Assembly (NCBI GenBank): GCA_026393675.1
Contig: JAPKZQ010000004.1
Span: forward strand, 142,044-206,043
DNA: 64,000 nucleotides
Direction of reading: 5' to 3'
Origin: Acidobacteriota bacterium
GTDB lineage: Bacteria > Acidobacteriota > Vicinamibacteria > Vicinamibacterales > JAKQTR01
How positions within the stretch are numbered: position 1 is the stretch's first letter; each line of letters opens with the position of its first letter. Of the stretch, positions 33,567-40,696 are shown one piece after another. The translations under genes and the position numbers were made by a program. The notes beneath the pieces are model-generated. The model was not told where the DNA came from and did not search any database. It saw only the letters and a list, made by a program, of their open reading frames with translations.

Positions 33567-34317
33567 CGGCGGCTTTTACCACCTTCGAGTTGGCCTCGTA
33601 CGCCCGCTGTCCGAGGATCATGTTGACCATTTCCTCAACGACGCTCACGTTGGATTCCTCGAGGAACCCCTGCGCAATCGTGCCGACCCCGTCGGCGCCC
33701 GGCACGCCGGTCGTCGCTTCGCCTGACGCCGTCGCGACCGTGAAGATATTGCCGCCCATCGCGTTGAGACCGGCCGGATTCTGGAACGACGCGATCTCGA
33801 TGGTGCCAATCTGCTGAACCGCAGACTGGCCTGCGATGGCGACCGAGACGACGCCGGTCGCTGCGATCGTGATGGATGTCGCATTCGGGGGAATCGTGAT
33901 CCCGGGCTCGAGCTTGTAGCCCTCCGAGGTCACCAGTGCCCCTTCGGCACTGAGGTGAAACGACCCGGTCCGCGTGTAGCCCACGCCACCATCGGGCAAT
34001 GACACCTGGAAAAAGCCCCGGCCCTGCAGCGCGAGGTCGAGCGGGTTGCTGGTCGACCGCAGATTGCCGGTACTGAAGTCGCGCGTGGTGGCAACCGTTC
34101 GCGTGCCGAGGCCGATCTCGAGGCCGATCGGCGCGTCGGAACTGGTCGATGTCGGGCTGCCGGACGCCTTGACCTGCTGGTACACGAGGTCGGCGAACTC
34201 CATCCGGGTCTTCTTGAACCCGGCGGTGTTCACGTTGGCGAGATTGTTGGCGACGGTATCGATGTTGGCCTGCTGGGCCGCCATCCCGCTCGCCGCAGTA
34301 TAGAGCGCACGAATCAT
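33529..34317 (-). CDS. flgG: FlgG distal rod protein
   Basis: The 262-residue rod protein starts [38 protein letters not shown], has the hook/rod core [28 protein letters not shown] and ends [31 protein letters not shown]. The length matches the family. AGGAGAG precedes the ATG, and a sigma54-like site lies about 35 bp upstream. Confidence 0.96.
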   Translation of the reverse strand: [262 protein letters not shown]

Positions 34318-34350
34318 AGGTCTGGCTCTCCTGATTACGGCAATGAAGTG

Positions 34351-34366
34351 TGCAAGAAGCGGTCCG
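34351..34366 (-). promoter_or_regulatory. Sigma54-like promoter of flgG
   Basis: The minus strand reads CGGACCGCTTCTTGCA. GG and GC are 10 bp apart and -12 TTGCA is perfect, but the -24 half is imperfect. It lies in the 64-bp gap between flgF and flgG. Confidence 0.4.
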
Positions 34367-34381
34367 ATGCGGGCTCGGCCG

Positions 34382-35104
34382 TCAGCGGCGGCCGAGTTCC
34401 GTGATGGCCCGGGCGTCGATGTCGTTCATGAGTACCACGATGCCCCGTTGGAGCGCGTCGAAACTGCGGGACGTGCCGATCAGTTGCGCCATCCTCTCTG
34501 TCGGCAAGACGTTAGACTGCTCGAGCATGCCTGATCGGATCCGGCTGTCTGGGGCGGTGGCTGGTGTGAGACTGTCGAGCGCCCGAAATCGGACGCCGTT
34601 CTCACGGACCAACTGGCTCATATCGCTGAAAACAGTGACGCTGGGCCGGCCTACCGTCGTTTTACCGACACGGATAGTGCCATCCGCGCCGAAATCCAAC
34701 TGTCCAGGGGGCAGGCGCAGCGGGCCGCCGTCACCAAGCAGCGGGTCGCCGTCCGGCGTGGTGATCGTGCCGTCGGCCGCGCGGGTAAAGTGGCCGCTGC
34801 GCGTGTAGCGAACACCGGCGGGCGTCTGGATCGAGAAGAACCCGCTCCCCTCTATCGCGAGATCCAGGTCACGACCCGTCGCCACCACCGCGCCTTCGCG
34901 GAAATCGACCTTGGGCTGAGCCGACATGACATCGACGGCAGAGGCGAGCGTGTCCCCGAACGACTCGCGCTCGGCCACCACCGTCGTGGCCCGGTCGCCC
35001 TTGTAGCCTGCCGTGCCGGAGTTCGCGATATCCTCGGCGATCCGGTCCAGCCGTTCCATCCGTGTGCGCATGCCGCTCAATGCCGCGTAGATGCCGCCTG
35101 GCAT
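34382..35104 (-). CDS. flgF: FlgF proximal rod protein
   Basis: The 240-residue rod protein starts MPGGIYAALSGMRTRMERLDRIAEDIANSGTAGYKGDR. The core is IEGSGFFSIQTPAGVRYTRSGHFTRAADG, and it ends MLEQSNVLPTERMAQLIGTSRSFDALQRGIVVLMND. It precedes flgG, which gives the usual flgF-flgG order. The consensus NLANxxTxG motif is altered to DIANSGTAG, which is common in FlgF. Confidence 0.93.
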   Translation of the reverse strand: MPGGIYAALSGMRTRMERLDRIAEDIANSGTAGYKGDRATTVVAERESFGDTLASAVDVMSAQPKVDFREGAVVATGRDLDLAIEGSGFFSIQTPAGVRYTRSGHFTRAADGTITTPDGDPLLGDGGPLRLPPGQLDFGADGTIRVGKTTVGRPSVTVFSDMSQLVRENGVRFRALDSLTPATAPDSRIRSGMLEQSNVLPTERMAQLIGTSRSFDALQRGIVVLMNDIDARAITELGRR

Positions 35105-35111
35105 AGCTTGC

Positions 35112-35915
35112 CTACCTCCCGGCCAAGGCCATCGTCATCAGGACGTCGGCCGACGAACCGTGACTTTCCAGCCGAACCCACACGTAGGGATCGCAGCGCT
35201 CGTGCTGCATGCGGACCTTCCTGAGTGACCGCGCGATTCGGGCGACCGTGGCAGCGCCCGTGTCGACATCGCAGACGCTGCCACGCAAGGCGGGCAACTG
35301 CGCACCGGCGCTTGTGTACACATTGACCAGGTGCGGAAGCGATTCATCGGAGACCAGGAGCGGCTCAACCACCCACTTGGTCAGCCGCGAGAGCGCGCGG
35401 ACCGCGTGCCCGGGAATCGGTGCCGTGCAGGCCACCTGGAGTTCGTGGCGCTTGCGGTCAGCCGCCACCGGCACGATCCCCAGCGTCCTGACGGTGTGGT
35501 GCGACAGGCCTCCGGGTTGGTGTGCCACGACGTCCGGATCAACCGAGGTGAGATAGCGCACGCCGGCCTGTGTCGCCAGCGCCTTGAGGAGGTCTTCGGG
35601 CGTGACCAGCCCGAGCGACTTGAGGGTCTGACCAAACGGCACGCCGCTACGGCGCTGCAGGTCGAGCGCCTGCGCGATGGAGTCGCTCGACAGTCCCACT
35701 TGCCGCGTGAGCAGAGTGCCGAGCTTGATGGGCAGCCAGCTCTGGATCCACGCCGGCTCGACCGGCGGCAGTTTGGCCAGCCGATCCCGCACGGTGATCT
35801 CGACGCACCGGGTCGAGCAGTACCATCGCTGGTCGATGGACACGCCAAACGCTCCGTAGGCGACGAGAAACGCCGGGCTCCGGTGCCCGCAGCCATCACG
35901 CGCGCAGCGTGTCAT
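35112..35915 (-). CDS. Cys-cluster (zinc-finger-like) protein with MshEN domain
   Basis: The product is 267 residues from ATG 35915, with AGAGGA upstream. The N-terminal 35 residues hold paired Cys (CARDGCGH, then YCSTRC), like a small zinc-binding finger. Residues 60-190 match the GspE/PilB N-terminal MshEN fold, with two LG-repeat motifs (LGTLLTRQVGLSSDSIAQALDLQ and FGQTLKSLGLVTPEDLLKALATQ) and the PDVVAHQPGGL and VPVAADRKRHELQVA segments. MshEN domains of this kind can bind cyclic di-GMP. No ATPase domain follows. It is a candidate flagellar c-di-GMP receptor; the exact function is unknown. Confidence 0.72.
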   Translation of the reverse strand: MTRCARDGCGHRSPAFLVAYGAFGVSIDQRWYCSTRCVEITVRDRLAKLPPVEPAWIQSWLPIKLGTLLTRQVGLSSDSIAQALDLQRRSGVPFGQTLKSLGLVTPEDLLKALATQAGVRYLTSVDPDVVAHQPGGLSHHTVRTLGIVPVAADRKRHELQVACTAPIPGHAVRALSRLTKWVVEPLLVSDESLPHLVNVYTSAGAQLPALRGSVCDVDTGAATVARIARSLRKVRMQHERCDPYVWVRLESHGSSADVLMTMALAGR

Positions 35916-36291
35916 GTCCATCCTCTGGCATGGCGGCGCTCGTGCCGCCGGCATTTCTCAGCAACATGCGGAGCCGGGCTTCTCCTTCTGAGACACCCGC
36001 GCTGGCGGCCATGTCGGCCACGGAACGTCCCCGGCTGGCGGCCGTCACAATGCGCCGCGTCGTGACCTTGCTCGACACGGGCCGAGGTGGTGTGGCCGAC
36101 AGCTTGCCGAGTTCGTTGCTGAGCAGCGTGAACCCCGATTCCGACGTGTCCACGAGCAGCGCGAGACCCTGCGTGCATCGGGTGAGCCGCTCTTCCATGC
36201 GCGTAAGGCTTCCCATCGAGCGGACCAGGCGCCACAACAGCCAGCCCTGCACCGCACAGACGACCACCAGCAGCGAAACAGCGTAGATCAC
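35896..36291 (-). CDS. Single-pass membrane protein with C-terminal helix-turn-helix-like segment (DUF6115-like)
   Basis: This 131-residue protein starts at GTG 36291 behind AAGGAGAG. One membrane segment (about 3-24, YAVSLLVVVCAVQGWLLWRLV) is followed by a coiled-coil stretch. The C-terminal RGRSVADMAASAGVSEGEARLRMLLR resembles the helix-turn-helix of DUF6115/DUF2802 proteins encoded beside flagellar switch genes. It overlaps the next gene by 20 bp. The function is not established. Confidence 0.6.
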   Translation of the reverse strand: MIYAVSLLVVVCAVQGWLLWRLVRSMGSLTRMEERLTRCTQGLALLVDTSESGFTLLSNELGKLSATPPRPVSSKVTTRRIVTAASRGRSVADMAASAGVSEGEARLRMLLRNAGGTSAAMPEDGHDTLRA

Positions 36292-36311
36292 GCGGCTCTC
36301 TCCTTCGTGTC

Positions 36312-37112
36312 CTAGTTGCCCGGACCCATCGATCGGATGCGCTCCTGGGCGCTCATCACCTCGGTCACGCGCACACCGTAATTGCCCGACACGACGACCA
36401 CTTCCCCTCTGGCCACCACGATGTTGTTGACCATCACCTCGACAGGGTCTTCTGGCTGTCGCTCGAGGTCGACCGTGGTGCCGGGTCCGAGCTTCGACAA
36501 CGCCTGCAGCGTCATGTTGGTCCAGCCGAAGCGCACCCACAGCGGAAGCTCCATGTCGAGAATGAGTTCGAGATTGGGCGGCACGCCTGGGCCGGTCGGA
36601 CTGTCGCCGCGGCCGGACGAGGGCGCGGGCTGGCTGGGCGCGGCATTCGGGACGGGCCCTGGCACGGCGGCCTGGACAACGGTCAGCGCACTCGACAGCC
36701 CGGCCTTGAGTACCAGATCACCTACGGAAATCCCGACCCAACTGGCGTGTGCGGGCGCTGACGCCTGCGAGGTCGCGGGCTCGTCGGCCGACAACCGCAC
36801 GCCCTCGAGTTCGGGCTTGATGTTCAGCGATCCGGCGATCTGCTTGGCGATTTCCTGCAGATTGTCGATGATTGCATCGTCGGGTGGACCATCCTCGAAT
36901 CCAAGCACCTTGGAGGTCAGCCGCCCGGCATCATCAGCGGGAATCAACAGTGTCGCGGTGCCTTGGAGCGTGCCCTGAACAGCGAATCGCAGCGCCCAGA
37001 CCGCCGACGATGGCGCCGCGTCCTGCCGCACGCGCGATTCGCCCCCGAGCAAGGTCGCGATGACGGTGCCCAACTCTTCGGCGATGGCCTGCGCCAGGAT
37101 CTGTTCGGTCAC
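36312..37112 (-). CDS. fliY: FliY/FliN-type switch protein with degenerate CheC/CheX-like domain
   Basis: The product is 266 residues. Residues 1-130 have a CheC/CheX-like outline, including DDAIIDNLQEIAKQIAG at the place where active phosphatases carry ExxN; here it reads EIAK, so phosphatase activity is doubtful. A Pro-rich linker (about 150-180) leads to a C-terminal SpoA/FliN domain (LELILDMELPLWVRFGWTNMTLQALSKLGPGTTVDL, VMVNNIVVARGEVVVVSGNYGVRVTEV). It directly follows fliM. A separate short FliN is at 46120. Confidence 0.85.
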   Translation of the reverse strand: MTEQILAQAIAEELGTVIATLLGGESRVRQDAAPSSAVWALRFAVQGTLQGTATLLIPADDAGRLTSKVLGFEDGPPDDAIIDNLQEIAKQIAGSLNIKPELEGVRLSADEPATSQASAPAHASWVGISVGDLVLKAGLSSALTVVQAAVPGPVPNAAPSQPAPSSGRGDSPTGPGVPPNLELILDMELPLWVRFGWTNMTLQALSKLGPGTTVDLERQPEDPVEVMVNNIVVARGEVVVVSGNYGVRVTEVMSAQERIRSMGPGN

Positions 37113-37113
37113 C

Positions 37114-38112
37114 TTACGCCCCCTGCGGTCCGGTCGTCTCTGACAGCCTGCCTGGACCGCTGGTGATCATCACGGCAGCCTGTGTGCCGTTCCGCATCAG
37201 CCGGCCCGTGTACTTCGTGCTGTCTGCCACCCGGACCCTCACAGGATGTGATGCCGGTTTACCGAGCGAGAGCACGTCTCCTGGCTGGAGCAGCAGCAAC
37301 TCGCGTGCCGGAAGCGACGAGTCCATGGCGACGGTGACCGGCAGCCTAATGCGGCCCAGCGTCTGGACGAGTTGCCGGCGTTGGGTGGGTGTCGGCTCGC
37401 GCTTCGCCCGGTACCAGTTCTGCACGAAACTGTCGCCGATCATCTCGATCACGGAGGCCGGCAGGCAGAAGTTGATAATGCCCCTGGCGTCGCAGATCTT
37501 CACGTCGAAGACCATGATGAGCACGGTCTCGTTGGGCGCCGCCACCTGAAGCATCTGCGGCCTGGTGTCGCGCCCGGAGATCTTGAAGTGCACGTCCTGG
37601 ACGCTGCGCCACGTATCGGTGAGGTTCTCGAGGACGAGCTTCATGATGCCGTCGACGACGTTTTGTTCAATCTCGGTGAGCGCCCGCGACAGGTGCAGGC
37701 CGTGGCCGCTGCCGCCGAGCATGCGATCGACCATCGAAAAGGCGATGGCCGGGTTGATTTCAATGGCCGCGACCCCGTCAAGCGGCGCCATCGACACGGC
37801 GTAGAACGCGGTCGGATCGGGCACCGACATCAGGAATTCCGCGTACGTCAGCTGTTCGACCGACAGGCTCGACACTTCAGTGACCGCGCGCAGGTACGCC
37901 GAAAGCGACCCTGAGACGTTGCGCGCGAACCGATCGTGGAGCAACTGCAACGAGCGGATGTGTTCTTTCGACACCCGGTCGGGCCGGCGGAAATCGTAGC
38001 TGACCGAACTGGTCGCCGCCGGGCCGGGATCCGCTATCGGCTGCTCTTTCCGCAGCACGCTGGCCGATCCCATCAGGAGGTCGATTTCTTCCTGGGTGAG
38101 AATCTTGGCCAT
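37114..38112 (-). CDS. fliM: FliM flagellar switch protein
   Basis: This 332-residue protein has the CheY-P binding peptide at residues 4-14 (ILTQEEIDLLM). The CheC-like middle domain contains YDFRRPDRVSKEHIRSLQLLHDRFARN and MVDRMLGGSGHGL. A SpoA-type C-terminal domain ends near VADSTKYTGRLMRNGTQAAVMI. The ATG overlaps the fliA stop by one base. It links FliG to FliN in the C-ring. Confidence 0.96.
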   Translation of the reverse strand: MAKILTQEEIDLLMGSASVLRKEQPIADPGPAATSSVSYDFRRPDRVSKEHIRSLQLLHDRFARNVSGSLSAYLRAVTEVSSLSVEQLTYAEFLMSVPDPTAFYAVSMAPLDGVAAIEINPAIAFSMVDRMLGGSGHGLHLSRALTEIEQNVVDGIMKLVLENLTDTWRSVQDVHFKISGRDTRPQMLQVAAPNETVLIMVFDVKICDARGIINFCLPASVIEMIGDSFVQNWYRAKREPTPTQRRQLVQTLGRIRLPVTVAMDSSLPARELLLLQPGDVLSLGKPASHPVRVRVADSTKYTGRLMRNGTQAAVMITSGPGRLSETTGPQGA

Positions 38113-38849
38113 CAGTGCGCCTTGCTCTTGTTGAGTCCGTCTTTGAGTGACGACCGCAACCGCGAAATCGCGAGCGACCGCAACTGCGACACCCGTGACT
38201 CGCACACGCCCAGCACCTCGCCGATCTCCGCCATCGTCAGCTCTTCTTCGTAATACAGGGCGATGACCTGCCGCTCCCGTTCGGGCAGCTCGCCAATCGC
38301 GGAGGCGAGCAACGCGCGCAACTCGCGTCGCTGCAGCCTGATTTCCGGCCCCTCGTCGGGGTCGACGCAGACATCGAGCAGGGGTGCGTGGTCGGAGCCG
38401 TACTCGTCCAGTTGCCGCACCTGCGCGACCTCGAGCATCCGCAACTGCTCGAAGGCCTCGCCGTACTGCTCCTCGGTCATGCCGAGCGCGCTGGCAATCT
38501 CGGCTTCGGATGGCTCGTGGCCAAGCGTCAAACGAAGCTGGGCAATGGTGCCATCGACGTGGCGGCGCAGCTTGCGCAGCGAACGGGGCGCCGTGTCCAT
38601 GCCCCGCAGTTCGTCGAGCATGGCGCCCTGCACGCGTCGGCGCGCGAACGCATCGAACGGCACCCCGGTTGATGCCTGATAGCGCCCGGCCGCCTCGATC
38701 AGCCCAAGCACGCCGATACTGACCAGGTCGGCCACATCCACCTGGGGAGGGAGCCGTCTCGCGAGGCGCTGGGCCATCGCCTTCACGAGTCCGATGTGCG
38801 CGACGACAAGCCGGTCGCGCTCAGTCTGGCTGCCGGCGTAGGTGTTCAT
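38112..38849 (-). CDS. fliA: FliA, sigma28 flagellar sigma factor
   Basis: The 245-residue sigma70-family protein has region 2 (VDVADLVSIGVLGLIEAAGRY, PFDAFARRRVQGAMLDELR), region 3 (LGHEPSEAEIASALGM) and region 4 (IGELPERERQVIALYYEEELTMAEIGEVLGVCESRVSQL). It recognises the TAAA-N15-TCCGATTA promoters of both flagellins. It is held in check by FlgM at 29814. The start overlaps the flhG stop (ATGA). Confidence 0.96.
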   Translation of the reverse strand: MNTYAGSQTERDRLVVAHIGLVKAMAQRLARRLPPQVDVADLVSIGVLGLIEAAGRYQASTGVPFDAFARRRVQGAMLDELRGMDTAPRSLRKLRRHVDGTIAQLRLTLGHEPSEAEIASALGMTEEQYGEAFEQLRMLEVAQVRQLDEYGSDHAPLLDVCVDPDEGPEIRLQRRELRALLASAIGELPERERQVIALYYEEELTMAEIGEVLGVCESRVSQLRSLAISRLRSSLKDGLNKSKAH

Positions 38850-39703
38850 GCGCACCGCAGGGCCTCCATTCGGAGGGGCGTGGTGGGGGAAGCGACGCGC
38901 GGCGTCGACACCACGCGAAGACCAGGACCGCCGTGGCGCATCCCGGAGAGGCGGCACGCCAGCGTCCGGAAGCAGCGGCTCGACGGCGCCTGCGGCACGT
39001 GGTCGACGACCGGGCGCTGCACGAGCACCGCATCCCGCAACGTCTGGTCGTGGACGATGTGGCCGTAGTACTGGAGCCCGCGCTGGAGAAACCGGGTCGA
39101 CGCGATGTCGAGCTGCGTGTGGACAAGCCGGGCATCGTCAACATCCCTGGCGTCGTTGACGACCAGACCAATCTCCAGGCCGGCGTCGTGTTTGGTCAGC
39201 AGCTTGAGCATCGCGTAGGCATCAACCACCGCGGTCGGATCAACCGATGTCACGATGAGCGCCAGCTGGGCGCCGCGCACGGTCTCGATCACGTTGTTAG
39301 AGATGCCGGCCGCCGTATCGATCAGCAGGAAGTCGCAACTGTCACCGAGTTCCTGGAGCGCGTCGGTCAGCCGCTTGCGCTGCCGCGGGGTCAGCGCCGC
39401 CAGCTCGCGGATGCCCGAACTGGCCGGGATGACCTGAATGCCGAGCGGCCCGCGGACCATGATCTCGGAGAGCGTCCGTTCGCCGGTCAGCAGGTGCCCG
39501 ATGTGGAACGGCGGCGCCAGTCCGAGCAGCACGTCGACGTTGCCAAGACCGAAGTCCGCGTCGAGCACGACCACCCGGTGGCGCAGTCGCGCCAGCGCGA
39601 CGGCAAGATTGACGACGACGTTCGTCTTGCCAACGCCACCTTTGCCACTCGTCACGGCGATGGTCACCGGGCCGTGCGACGGAGATGTCGTCGATGCACT
39701 CAT
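38846..39703 (-). CDS. flhG: FlhG/FleN MinD-like ATPase
   Basis: The 285-residue MinD-type ATPase has the deviant Walker A KGGVGKTNVVVN (21-32), switch I and II motifs VLDADFGLGNVDVLLG and LLIDTAAGIS. FlhG sets flagellar number together with FlhF. The tail is Arg/Pro rich. It lies between flhF and fliA, with ATGA overlaps on both sides. Confidence 0.94.
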   Translation of the reverse strand: MSASTTSPSHGPVTIAVTSGKGGVGKTNVVVNLAVALARLRHRVVVLDADFGLGNVDVLLGLAPPFHIGHLLTGERTLSEIMVRGPLGIQVIPASSGIRELAALTPRQRKRLTDALQELGDSCDFLLIDTAAGISNNVIETVRGAQLALIVTSVDPTAVVDAYAMLKLLTKHDAGLEIGLVVNDARDVDDARLVHTQLDIASTRFLQRGLQYYGHIVHDQTLRDAVLVQRPVVDHVPQAPSSRCFRTLACRLSGMRHGGPGLRVVSTPRVASPTTPLRMEALRCA

Positions 39704-40695
39704 GCAGTCCTCGCGTCGAGAAACGGCGACTCGCCGAGCACGAGCCCGGCGAGATTGATGCCCGTGGCGCGGTCCAGGTCTTCCGGAACGCGCTGCCCTG
39801 TGCCCAGGTACGAAACGGGAAGGCGCTCGTCCCGCAGCACCTTCACGATCGGAGACAGCGTCTCGATCTGGTCGATGCGGGTCAGGGCGATCCGGTGCGG
39901 CTTCGCGCACCGGTACTCGTCGATGGTGCGGCTGATGTCCTTCGCGGCAGTCGCGGCCGACACGACCAGATGCGTCCGCACATCGTTGCGGGCACGCAGC
40001 ATCGAGAACAGTTCCTGCGCCACCTCGTCGCGCGGAGACCGGCCAGCCGTGTCGACAAGCACGCCCGTGGTGCCGCGCGTTGGCATGAGCGCCTGATGGA
40101 GTTCCTCGGCTGTGCGGGCGACCTTGAACGGCGCACCGACAATGTCGGCATAGAGGCGCAGTTGCTCAATGGCACCGACGCGGTAACCGTCGGCCGACAC
40201 CAGCGTCAGCCGCTCACCGTGCGTGGCGCGCTGCTGGGCCGCGATCTTCGCGATGGTCGTGGTCTTGCCAACGCCCGGAGGGCCAACAAACACCTCGACA
40301 GGCCGGTACCCTTCGTCGGCGGCAGCGTACGGAATCAGGCACTCGCCAAGGGCCTTGCGGATACCCGCGGCCGAAACCCCTCGGCGTCCCGCGGCCGGAA
40401 TCGCGGCTGCCACCTCGGTGGCGAGATCCCGGTCGAGGCCGGTCGCCGCCAGCAGGGCCACGATCTCGCTGTCTGGGACGGTTGATTGACGGCTGGGAGA
40501 TTCGAGTGGTCGGCTGTCCGACACTTTTCTCTCGGCAGCGGCCTGAAGCTCGACCACCCGGGAGCCGAACCAGCCCTTCCATCCATCGGACGGCACCAGC
40601 CGCGTCGCCAGGACCAGGGCGTTCGGACCAAGCTCCTCGCGTGCTTGCGCGAGCAGGTCACGAACCGAAGTTCCGCGATATGTCTTGAGATACAT
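39700..40695 (-). CDS. flhF: FlhF SRP-type GTPase
   Basis: The product is 331 residues from ATG 40695. The N-terminal FlhF-specific start is MYLKTYRGTSVRDLLAQAREELGPNALVLATR. The N domain spans about 75-130, and the G domain has P-loop GPPGVGKTTTIAK (138-150), VDTAGRSPRD and LTRID. It places the flagellum, typically at a cell pole, suggesting polar flagellation. The B domain is short, as in several non-enteric FlhF proteins. Confidence 0.94.
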   Translation of the reverse strand: MYLKTYRGTSVRDLLAQAREELGPNALVLATRLVPSDGWKGWFGSRVVELQAAAERKVSDSRPLESPSRQSTVPDSEIVALLAATGLDRDLATEVAAAIPAAGRRGVSAAGIRKALGECLIPYAAADEGYRPVEVFVGPPGVGKTTTIAKIAAQQRATHGERLTLVSADGYRVGAIEQLRLYADIVGAPFKVARTAEELHQALMPTRGTTGVLVDTAGRSPRDEVAQELFSMLRARNDVRTHLVVSAATAAKDISRTIDEYRCAKPHRIALTRIDQIETLSPIVKVLRDERLPVSYLGTGQRVPEDLDRATGINLAGLVLGESPFLDARTA

Positions 40696-40696
40696 A

